Notes: generated by a model from the letters alone, not told the origin. Shown: positions 1 to 8,847, counted from the first letter of the stretch. The stretch is 64,000 nucleotides of DNA from Lachnospiraceae bacterium (GCA_017621075.1 JAGATV010000045.1:36085-100084), one strand, 5' to 3'. Made by a program: numbers and translations.

Positions 1-303
1 TTACAGATGTGTAAGAATGAGATCGTCATCGGTCAGCCGTTGTCCAGACCCTTGGAGGAGTGTGGATTATTTCCTCCCATGGTGTACCACATGACAAGGA
101 TCGGTGAAGAAACCGGTAATACGGAGGAAATGCTTTCCAAGCTGGCCGATTACTATGATGATGAGGTGGAAGTGGCTGTACAGTCCTTCATGGCAGCTCT
201 GGAGCCTATGATCATCGTGTTGCTTGCCGGTATCGTCATCATTCTGGTGGGCGCTTGTATGGCACCTATGCTTACCATGTACCAGGCACTGGATCAGCTG
301 TAA
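1..303 (+). CDS. pilC: PilC/GspF-type inner-membrane platform protein, C-terminal part
   Basis: The frame is open from the first base, so the gene starts outside the window and only about the last 100 residues are seen. The segment has the features of the second GspF/PilC repeat: a helical domain with the sequence RIGEETGNTEEML, followed by a long hydrophobic helix (ALEPMIIVLLAGIVIILVG) and a short tail ending YQALDQL. PilC proteins form the membrane platform on which the assembly ATPase extrudes pilins. The pilin genes start 30 bases downstream on the same strand, which supports the role. The ATPase gene (pilB/gspE) is presumably upstream and is not visible. Family assignment is firm; type IV pilus rather than pseudopilus is inferred. 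Confidence 0.88.
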   Translation, partial: LQMCKNEIVIGQPLSRPLEECGLFPPMVYHMTRIGEETGNTEEMLSKLADYYDDEVEVAVQSFMAALEPMIIVLLAGIVIILVGACMAPMLTMYQALDQL

Positions 304-333
304 GGTTTGTAAGGCGCAAGGGGAAGTTGATAT

Positions 334-747
334 ATGAAAGAAAAGATGGATCAAAAGGGTTTTTCTCTGGTGGAGATCATAATCGTGATCGCTATCATGG
401 CAGTACTGATCGGAGTCCTGGCCCCGCAATATTTGAAATTTGTAAATAATGCAAGGGTGACCACGGATGTGACCAATGCCACTGAGATTGCCAAACTGGT
501 AAACGGTGCCATCTCGGAAAGCTATGGGAGCAGCGTGCCAAATACCATCACGGGATCCGGAGGGACGCTGGTAAGCGGAGTCCCCGGACTGGAGGTCCTG
601 CCACCTTGCAAGGTGAATCCCTCTTATATCTGGGTGATCTCCTCCGAGCAGGGGAAGGGAGTGACCGAGATCACTTTAAACGGTCTGGAAATTTTTCCGG
701 ATGCGGAAGGACCCGGTGGATATTACACCACTTATTACACGAATTAA
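334..747 (+). CDS. Type IV pilin-like protein, first of a tandem pair
   Basis: This 137-residue protein has a class III prepilin signal: an 8-residue basic leader, then G9/F10 as the cleavage site (KGFSLVE) with Glu at mature position 5, then a long hydrophobic helix (IIIVIAIMAVLIGVLAPQYL). The C-terminal domain is short and ends in an aromatic tail, GGYYTTYYTN. A ribosome site AAGGGGAAG lies 8 bases before the ATG. It strongly resembles the next gene: the helix, and the C-terminal pattern GV(T/S)EITL...GGYY, are shared, so the two probably arose by duplication. Its codon use is less biased than that of its neighbour, so it may be the less abundant pilin. That ranking is inference. Confidence 0.9.
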   Translation: MKEKMDQKGFSLVEIIIVIAIMAVLIGVLAPQYLKFVNNARVTTDVTNATEIAKLVNGAISESYGSSVPNTITGSGGTLVSGVPGLEVLPPCKVNPSYIWVISSEQGKGVTEITLNGLEIFPDAEGPGGYYTTYYTN

Positions 748-808
748 GCACAGGAGTAGGGAACTGTGTTTAAGATATATATAGCAAATAAAAAGGAGAG
801 AGAAAACT

Positions 809-1213
809 ATGAAAAAGGAAATGAACAACAAAGGTTTTTCACTTGTCGAGTTAATCATCGTAATCGCAATCATGGCAGTGCTGATCGGTATCCTGGCTCC
901 TCAGTATCTGAAGTATGTAAACAACTCCAAGGTATCTACTGATATCACCAATGCACAGGAACTGGCTACCGCATTTAACGTAGCACTGGCAGACGGCGTA
1001 GCTCTTTCATCTACCTACACCGGTAACGGAAATGCTTCAGTGAATGTTTCCGGAGTGAATGTTCAGATGTGGCCTGTTCCCAAGCTGCATGCAAGTGATT
1101 CATGGACTGTTACCATCACTAAAAATGGTGTAAGCGAGATCACACTGGGTGGTACTCATATTTATCCTAATCCTGAGAAATCTGGCGGATATTATCAGGC
1201 TAACCATCAGTAA
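809..1213 (+). CDS. Type IV pilin, probable major subunit
   Basis: The 134-residue prepilin has an 8-residue leader, cleavage between G9 and F10 (NKGFSLVEL), Glu5 of the mature chain and a 20-residue hydrophobic assembly helix that also serves as the membrane anchor before polymerisation. The remaining 90 residues form a small globular domain with no cysteine, so no disulfide-closed D-region as in many Gram-negative pilins. It has an excellent ribosome site (AAAAAGGAGAG) and a codon choice typical of highly expressed genes (GTA, GCA, GGT, ATC). This is why I take it rather than its upstream twin as the main subunit. A GspG-like major pseudopilin is the alternative. Confidence 0.9.
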   Translation: MKKEMNNKGFSLVELIIVIAIMAVLIGILAPQYLKYVNNSKVSTDITNAQELATAFNVALADGVALSSTYTGNGNASVNVSGVNVQMWPVPKLHASDSWTVTITKNGVSEITLGGTHIYPNPEKSGGYYQANHQ

Positions 1214-1238
1214 TCCGTTATTTTGAAAGGAACTTCCT

Positions 1239-2012
1239 ATGAATAATTTCCCTACACTGCTGAGTTTTACGTTATATATCATTGTATTTCTGTACGGAAT
1301 CGTCATTGGCAGCTTTTTAAATGTTGTGATATGCAGGGTTCCCAGAAAAGAAAGCCTTGTGAAGGTCCGCTCTCATTGTGAGGCCTGTGGCTATCAGTTA
1401 CAGTGGTATGATTTGATACCGTTATTCAGTTACCTATTCCTGGGAGGTAAATGTCGTAAGTGTAGAGCAGTTATTTCCATTCAGCACCCTCTGATAGAGG
1501 GGCTGAATGGGTTGCTGTATCTGGTGATCTTCTGGAAGATGGGATTTTGCCCGGAAACCGTGTTGTTTTGCCTCCTTGCCAGCGCACTTCTGGCATTGAG
1601 CGTGATTGATTTCAGAACTTATGAGATCCCGGTGGGATTTCAGTATTTTATCGGGGCGCTGGGAGTGATCCGGGTGGCCTGTGACTATCGGAACTGGCTC
1701 AATTATCTGATCGGGGCAGTCTGTGTAAGTTTGTTTTTGGCTGTGATTTATTATGTCAGCGGTGGAAGAGCCGTTGGCGGCGGTGATGTAAAATTGATGG
1801 CGGTGTGCGGTCTGATGCTGGGTTGGCAGAAGATCCTCCTTGCTTTTGTCGCGGGATGCGCTTTGGGCTCCGTCATCCATCTGCTTCGTATGAAGCTGTC
1901 CGGTAAGGATCATGTCCTTGCCCTGGGCCCATATCTTTCGGCCGGTGTTATGCTGGCTGCATTGTGGGGAGATGAATTGATTGCCTGGTATTTACAATTT
2001 ATCGGGCTATGA
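1239..2012 (+). CDS. pilD: Prepilin leader peptidase / N-methyltransferase
   Basis: This membrane aspartyl protease removes prepilin leaders and methylates the new N-terminal Phe. The 257-residue protein shows the N-terminal signature GSFLNVVICRVP, two CxxC zinc pairs (C47/C50 and C72/C75) in the cytoplasmic loop typical of bifunctional enzymes, and the two catalytic aspartates in VIDFRTYEIP (D124) and GGGDVKLM (D183). The rest is a series of about seven or eight hydrophobic segments. It lies 25 bases after the pilin gene, so the peptidase is made with its substrates. Presence of both CxxC pairs suggests that methylation is retained. Nothing is missing compared with the family. Confidence 0.95.
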   Translation: MNNFPTLLSFTLYIIVFLYGIVIGSFLNVVICRVPRKESLVKVRSHCEACGYQLQWYDLIPLFSYLFLGGKCRKCRAVISIQHPLIEGLNGLLYLVIFWKMGFCPETVLFCLLASALLALSVIDFRTYEIPVGFQYFIGALGVIRVACDYRNWLNYLIGAVCVSLFLAVIYYVSGGRAVGGGDVKLMAVCGLMLGWQKILLAFVAGCALGSVIHLLRMKLSGKDHVLALGPYLSAGVMLAALWGDELIAWYLQFIGL

Positions 2013-2072
2013 TATCAGATTTGAAACAATATAAGTACTCCTTAGCAAGGAGAGGAACAGAGAGGATGCTTT

Positions 2073-3734
2073 ATGGCTAGAATACTTAGCGTAGAGATTG
2101 GCAATTCAATCACTAGAATCAGTGAATTAGATTTTCGGGTGAAGAATCCGAAGGTATATAAGTATTTTTGTATTCCTACTCCGCAGGGAGTTTTGGAAGA
2201 TGGTTTCGTGCGTGAAAATGTGGATTTTGCACCCACATTAAAGCGCACATTAAGTGAAAATAAGATCAAGACAAAACAAGTGGTGTTTACGGTTACCTCC
2301 AGCAAGATTGTGACCAGAGAGGTTTCCATTCCTGCGATCAAGATGAATCAGGTGGGCAGTTATATCAGAGCAAATGCCAATGACTACTTCCCCATTGATC
2401 TGTCTGCTTATGAGATCGCACATGTGGTACTGGGAGTGGAAAAGGGAGACGACGGTAAGGATAAATATCGTGTCATGGTCATGGCTGCAGGAAAGGATCT
2501 GATCGCAGGGTATACCAAGCTGGCCAATAACTGTGGGCTGCGTCTGATGAACCTGGATTATTCCGGAAACAGCATTTATCAGATAATGAAGAACGAGTGC
2601 GGGGACAAAGCAAAGCTGGTGGTTAAGGTGGAGGATGGTTCCACCATCGCTTCCGTGATCGCCAACCGCAGCATGATGTTGCAGAGAAATATCAACTACG
2701 GATTTGAGAGAGCCCTTCAGGCTTATATGGATATAGCAGATTCGTATACCATGACCCAGACGGAAGCCTTTGAAGCAATGTGCAAGAAGTGCTATATCAA
2801 GGCTGTTTTAAGTGACAGAACCAAGGAAGTGGAGCGGGATGAGGTCTATAATGAAACGGAGATCGAGGCTGAGAACCGCAAGAAGATTACTGCTACCTTC
2901 GGACAGCTGCTCAGCAATCTGGGCCGTGTCATTGAACTCTACAATTCCAAGGGACCGGATCTGCCGATCAGTGAAGTAGTCCTGGTGGGTATGGGTTCCG
3001 AGATCGTGGGGTTGACCAAATTGCTCACCAATGAGTTGGGAGTTCCCACCAAGACCGTTAAGAATTTTGGCAGTGTTTCTACGTTCCAGACTTTGGATGC
3101 AGAGAGCATGGGAAAATATGTCGGCGTGTTGGGCGCTGCTTTGGACCCTGTCAATCTGCTCAGTGAGGAAAGTAAAAAGAAGAGTGGCAGAAATGTTAAT
3201 TATGGTCTGTTTACCACTCTGGTGCTGGTAGCCTTTGTGATCGCTGTGATCGCCATGCTGGCGATGGCCTTGGTTCCTTATTATACTGCCAAGGAAGTGG
3301 AAACTGCTTTGAAGCAGAAGGAACAGACTTACCAGGAAGCGGAAGTGGTACATAACCAGTACCTGGCCATGAGCGATTTTTATAATGAAATGAAGAGCAA
3401 GTACAAGATGACGGAGCACTCCAACGATGAGTTGGTTGCTTTCCTGACGGAGATGGAAGAGAAACTTCCTGCCGATATCAAAGTGACAGAGTTTACTTCC
3501 GATTCCGAAAAGGCGGTTTTCACGATCCAGGTCAAAGAACTGGAAGAGGCTGCAAAGATCTTCCAGATCCTGCGTGGCTTCGAGAGCCTGATGGATGTGA
3601 CTGTGTCTGAGGCTTCCGAGAAAGAGGAGGCGGCAGCCGAGGAAGGGGCAGAGGCAGAGAAGTGGCTTCAGTTTGGTGTGGAGTGTTATTATTATCCTAT
3701 CGCAACAGGCGAAAATGCAGAGGCAGTGGAATAG
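2073..3734 (+). CDS. pilM: PilM-PilN fusion, pilus alignment protein
   Basis: The 553-residue protein joins two normally separate subunits. Residues 1-360 form an actin-like PilM/FtsA-type fold that starts ARILSVEIGNSITRISELDF. Residues about 376-398 are a membrane helix (LFTTLVLVAFVIAVIAML), followed by a coiled coil (about 400-435) and a small extracytoplasmic ferredoxin-like domain (about 435-540), which is the layout of PilN. In most type IV pilus systems cytoplasmic PilM binds the N-terminal tail of PilN; here that contact is made covalent. An acidic Ala/Glu linker near residue 520 interrupts the PilN part. PilO follows 9 bases later, the usual order. Start supported by GAGAGG before the ATG. 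The PilN half is assigned by architecture and context. Confidence 0.85.
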   Translation: MARILSVEIGNSITRISELDFRVKNPKVYKYFCIPTPQGVLEDGFVRENVDFAPTLKRTLSENKIKTKQVVFTVTSSKIVTREVSIPAIKMNQVGSYIRANANDYFPIDLSAYEIAHVVLGVEKGDDGKDKYRVMVMAAGKDLIAGYTKLANNCGLRLMNLDYSGNSIYQIMKNECGDKAKLVVKVEDGSTIASVIANRSMMLQRNINYGFERALQAYMDIADSYTMTQTEAFEAMCKKCYIKAVLSDRTKEVERDEVYNETEIEAENRKKITATFGQLLSNLGRVIELYNSKGPDLPISEVVLVGMGSEIVGLTKLLTNELGVPTKTVKNFGSVSTFQTLDAESMGKYVGVLGAALDPVNLLSEESKKKSGRNVNYGLFTTLVLVAFVIAVIAMLAMALVPYYTAKEVETALKQKEQTYQEAEVVHNQYLAMSDFYNEMKSKYKMTEHSNDELVAFLTEMEEKLPADIKVTEFTSDSEKAVFTIQVKELEEAAKIFQILRGFESLMDVTVSEASEKEEAAAEEGAEAEKWLQFGVECYYYPIATGENAEAVE

Positions 3735-3743
3735 GAGGAAAGT

Positions 3744-4424
3744 ATGAAGAACAAAGCACAGACAGCATTTTTTTCCACCTTGGTTTTGTGTGTGGTGATT
3801 TTAGTGGTGATATATATGTATGTATTCCAACCTTATGCGGAGAAGACTCAGATGCTGGTAAATTCCAATATGCAGTTGGCCAGCAGGGTTGCGGAACTGG
3901 AGGCCTTTTATGCCCAGATGCCTCAGTATAAGGAACAGATGACGGCAATGCAGACAGAGATCCAGGATACCCTGGCAGCTTTCCCCGCAGATGTAAAAGA
4001 AGAAGACGCCATTTATCTGGCTTTGCGGTCCTGGGAAGAGGGTATTTTGGTGGGATATCGTTCCATTAGTATCGGTGAGCGGGAAGAGCTGGCAAGAGTG
4101 GGTGCTGATATCGTACAGGGATCCGGCATGGAGGAATTCCCCGGACAGGATCTGGTATTCAACAAACGACTGGTTACTTACAGTAATATCACTACCTATC
4201 AGAATCTGAAAGACCTGATCACCTGTATCAATGACAATCAGGAAGAGGTGGCCATTACCAATGTGGCTTATGCACTGAATGATGAGGATATGTTATTGGA
4301 AGGTACCATTGATGTGACCTTTTATATGGTGGACGGCACCGGAAAGGAATACATCCCCAGAGAGTTTAAGGATTATGAGACCGGTCTGAGCAATCTGTTT
4401 GCAAGCTCTGAAGAGATGGAATAA
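3744..4424 (+). CDS. pilO: PilO-like pilus assembly protein
   Basis: The 226-residue protein has a short cytoplasmic tail, one membrane helix (residues about 9-28, FFSTLVLCVVILVVIYMYVF), a coiled-coil stretch (about 38-75) and a C-terminal extracytoplasmic domain. This is the PilO/GspM architecture. PilO pairs with PilN to couple the cytoplasmic motor with the pilus assembly platform. It is placed immediately after the PilM-PilN fusion with a GGAGGAAAG ribosome site. Primary-sequence conservation in PilO is low, so the call rests on size, topology and position. No cysteines or catalytic motifs are evident in the extracellular part. Confidence 0.78.
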   Translation: MKNKAQTAFFSTLVLCVVILVVIYMYVFQPYAEKTQMLVNSNMQLASRVAELEAFYAQMPQYKEQMTAMQTEIQDTLAAFPADVKEEDAIYLALRSWEEGILVGYRSISIGEREELARVGADIVQGSGMEEFPGQDLVFNKRLVTYSNITTYQNLKDLITCINDNQEEVAITNVAYALNDEDMLLEGTIDVTFYMVDGTGKEYIPREFKDYETGLSNLFASSEEME

Positions 4425-4439
4425 AGAAAGTGGTATGGT

Positions 4440-5609
4440 ATGAGAAAAGCAACAAAAGGAAGATGTAAAAAACTGAATAACAAGGGCCTTAGCCTGGTTG
4501 AAGTTTTGGCTGCAATGCTGATCTTGTCAGTGGTGTCTATCGTATTCCTGCGGAGCTTTTCTTATTCCATGCAGGTAAACCAGAAAGCAAAGAGAAGCCA
4601 GGATGAGCTCCATCTTGCCCAGAGTCTTATGGAAGGCATCAAGGCTTACGATAAGGCGACTTTGGATACAGAGTTTGCCAGTGGCGGCACTTCTTTCAAA
4701 CTGTACCCTTTATCCGGTAGCGAAACAACGAGTTCCACCTCAAATGGAGAAGGAAGGACTTATACTCTGAACGGCGTTACCGTTGAGGGGGAATCCTATG
4801 ATGTCAAGATCGAGATGACTCCCACTACGAAGACGGCCCAACTGGTGAAGGCGCCGGGGGTCAACAAATATACGGATGCATTCTTCAAACAAGAGGTGGA
4901 TGAGCAGAGCGGCATCCTTCCTGCAGTATCCTCTCTTTTGAGTGCACAGGGACATGTGGGATCTGCCACTCCGGACGCTGACGATGTGAAGATCACCAAA
5001 AGGGAGATAGAGGTAACCATAGATACTGATGGAAATGTGACCGTAACATCAACTTACTCTTTTACAGCATCCGATTTTGAGATCACCAAAGCTGACGGTA
5101 CCAAACCGAAAGTTACGGTTTCCGGTTCCCTGACGGAGTCTTACAATTGTAATGATATGAGTACCGCAGTCGCCGGAGCAGACTTAAAGGGACTTTATCT
5201 GTACTATTATCCTGCATATAAAGATACCGGAAACGGCTTGATTGATTGTGAGGAAGATGATATAATTATCAATAATGATTGTACGTCCCTTGAAAATGTC
5301 CATATTATAAAGCAGAAGAGCAGTATTTTAGGACCTGCATATTTGAGTAGCGGAGAATCTACCTATTCGGTAGAAGTAGACGTAACTACAGGTTCTCCAC
5401 TTAAGCTGTACCACAATCTGGGCAAGAGGCTGACCAGCGAAGATGCTTGCTCCTATACGATTTCAGGAACCGATGTCACGGATATGGGTGCACCCTGGGC
5501 CGAGGAGGCTACGGTTACCGTGTTGCTGTATGATGTGGATATCCAGATCATGCAGAGTGGCAGTAGTGAGGTGGAGTATGAGTTAAAGGGTTCCACCAAT
5601 GTAAAATAG
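4440..5609 (+). CDS. Large minor pilin, PilV/GspI-like N-terminus
   Basis: The 389-residue prepilin has a 15-residue basic leader ending NNKG, cleaved before LSLVEVLAAMLILSVVSIVF; Glu5 is present. The helix is followed by the QxAxRSQDELHLAQSLMEGI amphipathic stretch common to PilV/GspI minor pilins. The rest (about 310 residues) is a Thr/Ser/Gly-rich, beta-predicted domain far larger than the 120-150 residues usual for such subunits. It begins a run of four minor-pilin genes spaced 6 to 27 bases apart, so it probably belongs to the pilus tip complex. Ligand binding by the large domain is inference. Confidence 0.82.
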   Translation: MRKATKGRCKKLNNKGLSLVEVLAAMLILSVVSIVFLRSFSYSMQVNQKAKRSQDELHLAQSLMEGIKAYDKATLDTEFASGGTSFKLYPLSGSETTSSTSNGEGRTYTLNGVTVEGESYDVKIEMTPTTKTAQLVKAPGVNKYTDAFFKQEVDEQSGILPAVSSLLSAQGHVGSATPDADDVKITKREIEVTIDTDGNVTVTSTYSFTASDFEITKADGTKPKVTVSGSLTESYNCNDMSTAVAGADLKGLYLYYYPAYKDTGNGLIDCEEDDIIINNDCTSLENVHIIKQKSSILGPAYLSSGESTYSVEVDVTTGSPLKLYHNLGKRLTSEDACSYTISGTDVTDMGAPWAEEATVTVLLYDVDIQIMQSGSSEVEYELKGSTNVK

Positions 5610-5636
5610 CAAGGCATGCAGGCAAGAGGGAAGAGT

Positions 5637-6341
5637 ATGGCAGGCAGACGTATTTTTGGGAAAAAATTGAATAATTCCGGCGCGGCACTTGTCACGGTGA
5701 TCGTTGTCATTGCCTTTATCAGTATCCTGGTGACGGTGGTCCTTTATATGGCAGGTATGAACTATTTCATGAAATCCACCGATAAAAGGATCAAAAACAG
5801 CTTTTATGATGCTGAGACGGGCATGGAACGGATCCGGGCAGAACTGATGGTGGAGGCCAAGAAAGCATACCAGCCCGCATATCAGGAGACTGTCAAGGAA
5901 TTTTTAGCAGGTGACGGAGCTGCCAGGGAGGCTCTTTACAATGAGACCTTTGTAGAGACGCTGAAGGATAATTTCAATACCTATATTACGGCAAGCGGAT
6001 CTTTGGAAGCATATCTGCAGGGAATTGCAGGGACGGAGTATGCGGGAGGTCTTACTGTGAACAGTACCGCATTGGAACTGCACAAGGCAGAAGGCTATGT
6101 AGTAATAAAGAATGTAAAACTTGAGTATACCAAAGACGGTTATACCACGGTCATAGAGACAGATTTTTTGGTGAAGGCGCCGGATATGGATTGGCAGACA
6201 GAAACAACGAGTACTGCGTGGGATGCCAGCGATACAAATGCTGACGCCTCAATAGCGGCTCAGCTACAGACAAAAGCGCTGGAACGCAAAGAATTTGAAA
6301 TGTCTGATTGTGTGATCTATTATAACTGGAAGAAAGAATAG
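5637..6341 (+). CDS. PilX-like minor pilin/assembly protein
   Basis: I place the start at the ATG at 5637 because GAGGGAAGAG sits just before it, while the in-frame ATG 21 bases upstream has no good ribosome site. The 234-residue product starts with a basic segment and a hydrophobic helix, SGAALVTVIVVIAFISILVT, of the PilX/GspK type (small residue, then A-L-V), lacking the F-x-x-x-E motif of classical pilins. An amphipathic region, NSFYDAETGMERIRAEL, follows as in PilX proteins. GspK/PilX proteins cap the pseudopilus tip and lack Glu5, which fits. The C-terminal half has no recognisable domain. Position between two prepilin genes supports the assignment. Confidence 0.72.
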   Translation: MAGRRIFGKKLNNSGAALVTVIVVIAFISILVTVVLYMAGMNYFMKSTDKRIKNSFYDAETGMERIRAELMVEAKKAYQPAYQETVKEFLAGDGAAREALYNETFVETLKDNFNTYITASGSLEAYLQGIAGTEYAGGLTVNSTALELHKAEGYVVIKNVKLEYTKDGYTTVIETDFLVKAPDMDWQTETTSTAWDASDTNADASIAAQLQTKALERKEFEMSDCVIYYNWKKE

Positions 6342-6352
6342 GGGTGGCGTGT

Positions 6353-6856
6353 ATGAAGCTTGATAACAGAGGCTTATCCCTGGTGGAACTGGTAATTGTC
6401 ATTACAATCCTGGTTGTAGTGGGTGGCTTGATGACTATGGGAATCAGTGCGGCATTCAGCAAACCTGCGGATGAGTGTGCCAAGAAAATAGAGACGGCAC
6501 TGAACAATGCCCGTGTTACGACCATGGGCAAGCAGAGTATTGTGTTGGAACTTTATCAAAAAGATGATTATGTATATCTGAAGGAGACGATTACGGATGC
6601 AGACGGCAGTTCCTCACAGAAGGATTTGAGGATTGGTGCCAAGTATGTGACCGTAGAATATAAATTGTCCGGTGACACGGTTTATAATCCATTGGGGGAT
6701 GCCTCCAATCCGCTGACTTTGAGTTTTAAGCGGACCACAGGCGGTTTTAACTCTCTCCCGGGCGGCGGGTATTGTGATGAGATCAAGATAAGTAAGGGTT
6801 CCAAAGTGCGTTTGGTAAAATTAGCCTACCTTACAGGCAAAGTAACTGTTGAATAG
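6353..6856 (+). CDS. Minor pilin, GspH/FimT-like
   Basis: The ATG at 6353 is preferred over the GTG 9 bases upstream because the ribosome site GGGGTGG lies at 6341-6347. The 167-residue prepilin has a 7-residue leader ending DNRG, cleavage before LSLVELVIVITILVVVGG, and Glu5. The mature domain contains a FKRTTGGF-like strand near its end, resembling the conserved C-terminal strand of GspH/FimT proteins. It starts 12 bases after the PilX-like gene. It would be one of the subunits that prime pilus assembly. The subtype (FimT versus PilE) is uncertain. Confidence 0.8.
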   Translation: MKLDNRGLSLVELVIVITILVVVGGLMTMGISAAFSKPADECAKKIETALNNARVTTMGKQSIVLELYQKDDYVYLKETITDADGSSSQKDLRIGAKYVTVEYKLSGDTVYNPLGDASNPLTLSFKRTTGGFNSLPGGGYCDEIKISKGSKVRLVKLAYLTGKVTVE

Positions 6857-6874
6857 CAAAGAGGAGGAAGAAAA

Positions 6875-8833
6875 ATGAAATTTCTCAGAAAGAAGCTGTT
6901 TAAACTTGGCAACAAGGGTATGTCCATGGTTGAGCTTCTCTGCGGCATTACGATCCTGAGTATCATTGGCACTTCTATCAGCGGCGTGCTGGTGGTCAGT
7001 GCAGATGGTTACAACAGAGGCAGTGCCGAAGCAAGTGTGCAGCAGGAAGCGCAGCTTGTGGCAAATCAGGTCAGCGACCTTTTGATCGATGCCACGGCGG
7101 ATGTGACTTATGCATCAAATGTCCTGAAGGTAAAACAGGGAGATAAAGGCTATCAGGTAACTTATGATGCAACAGCCCAGACCCTGACCTATCAGGAATT
7201 CAGTGTGGATGCTGCCGATAATTGGACTTCATCTTCCGATGCACAGTTGATGGCAGACGGATTGCAGTCGTTTTCGGTGGATGTGTCAGATTTCGCTACA
7301 AACGGATATGCCCGTCTGGAGATGCAGTTTAAGAATGCGTCCCAGGAATATCCTACAAGTTTCACCATTACAGCCCGCAACAAGGAAGCAAAGGATGCTA
7401 CAGCAGTAGTAGCGGCAATTTTCCTGCCTTCAGAAATTATTTTGGAACCTGATGAATCCTATAATTTTGCATCTATTGTAAGTACCAGCGGGCTTTCCAA
7501 TACCAACTTGAATTGGAGCGTTACCGGTAATAATAGCGCAAGTACCACTGTTATCAGCGGCAGTCTTCACATCGGAACTGATGAGACTGCCAATATGGTC
7601 CGCTTAAAAGTGGAATCCCAGCAGCTGGATGGCGGTGGAAATCCTCTGGCCCAGAAGACGGTAAATGTCTACATCAGAAGAGTTACTACGCTAGATGTGA
7701 ATGGTGTCCTTGAGAGCGGTGTGGCTTACAAGGCCGGAGCAGTTTATCGGCTTTCTGCAAGTATAGGCGGTACCAATTTGGCACAGGCGCTGGGTACTGA
7801 TTATGATTTGAATTATGTAACTCCTTACCAGGCCACATGGACGGTTTCTGATTCCACAGTGGGCCACATTGAGGTTGATGCAATAGACAGCACTAAGGCA
7901 AAGCTGGTTTTGGACCAGGATATGGCAGACGGCACTACTCTTACTGTGAGAGCAAAAGCAAAACATCCGGACGGAACCAATAAGACAGGTACAGACTATG
8001 GTGATGTTTATGATGATTGGCAGTTGGTAAAGACCACTCCTTATATTACCACCGGCAGCGGCTGGCTGCGTCAGACCAACCAGGAACAGGCAGCTGTAGA
8101 TGGCAATGTCCACGCTTTGAAGGCGTCTCTGCCCGGCGAAGGCAAGAAACATGTATTTAAGGTGCGTTACAGAGAGTATCCCAGCGGTACCTGGACAGAA
8201 TGGAAATCCAATCAGTACGGTGATGCAGATGACAGTATGAGCATCAACCTTCGTCCTTTGTTTACCAGTGTCATGGATTACGATAAGGACTATGAGGTGC
8301 AGATCAAGCTGGTCATTCAGGATAATACCGGTACGGAAATCTGGCCTACGGCAGGTATTCCCGAAGAGTCTTATATGATCAGTGAAGTGGTAAAGAGAGT
8401 TCAGTTGACCTTTGACAGTTCCCTTTTGGGACTGAATGCTGCTCTTTCCAATGACGAAAGCTCCGCACCGGATATTGCTTTCTCAAGAGACAATCAGTCA
8501 GGCGATATCTTAAGCATTCATGAGGTAATCGGTATTGATACCAACGGTACTTCCATCGATAATGCTTACAAGTTCGAACTGGAGAAGAAGCAGGCAGACG
8601 GAACCTGGGGAGCAGTGGCAGGACAGACAGAGATCAGTTCAAATCAGGGTAAATTGAGACTTACCTTCCGCCATAACGATTTTGAAGGAAACTACCGTGT
8701 GAAGGTATCCATCAAAGACATGAATATATATGAGATGAATGGTAACAACATTGTACAGACGGGTGTTGAGGATTATGTGCTGTATGATGAAGCTACCGGA
8801 GAAGGAATCTTCTACTTCAATGCAGTTAAATAA
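6875..8833 (+). CDS. Giant prepilin-type protein with Ig-like repeats, candidate pilus-tip adhesin
   Basis: The 652-residue protein starts with a basic leader of 15 residues (KLGNKG), cleavage before MSMVELLCGITILSIIGTSI with Glu5, and an amphipathic stretch EASVQQEAQLVANQVSDLLI typical of GspJ/PilW minor pilins. About residues 60-170 look like the GspJ-type head. The remaining 480 residues are Ser/Thr/Gly-rich with repeated beta-strand and Val-x-Val patterns, including a segment like a Big_2 bacterial Ig-like domain (LEPDESYNFASIVST) and a fibronectin-like stretch (YREYPSGTWTEW). It is the last gene before the terminator. GspJ-type pilins normally have about 200 residues, so the added extracellular mass suggests an adhesive or cell-wall-binding tip. 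That function is inferred. Confidence 0.78.
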   Translation: MKFLRKKLFKLGNKGMSMVELLCGITILSIIGTSISGVLVVSADGYNRGSAEASVQQEAQLVANQVSDLLIDATADVTYASNVLKVKQGDKGYQVTYDATAQTLTYQEFSVDAADNWTSSSDAQLMADGLQSFSVDVSDFATNGYARLEMQFKNASQEYPTSFTITARNKEAKDATAVVAAIFLPSEIILEPDESYNFASIVSTSGLSNTNLNWSVTGNNSASTTVISGSLHIGTDETANMVRLKVESQQLDGGGNPLAQKTVNVYIRRVTTLDVNGVLESGVAYKAGAVYRLSASIGGTNLAQALGTDYDLNYVTPYQATWTVSDSTVGHIEVDAIDSTKAKLVLDQDMADGTTLTVRAKAKHPDGTNKTGTDYGDVYDDWQLVKTTPYITTGSGWLRQTNQEQAAVDGNVHALKASLPGEGKKHVFKVRYREYPSGTWTEWKSNQYGDADDSMSINLRPLFTSVMDYDKDYEVQIKLVIQDNTGTEIWPTAGIPEESYMISEVVKRVQLTFDSSLLGLNAALSNDESSAPDIAFSRDNQSGDILSIHEVIGIDTNGTSIDNAYKFELEKKQADGTWGAVAGQTEISSNQGKLRLTFRHNDFEGNYRVKVSIKDMNIYEMNGNNIVQTGVEDYVLYDEATGEGIFYFNAVK

Positions 8834-8847
8834 ATATCAGTGATCAT

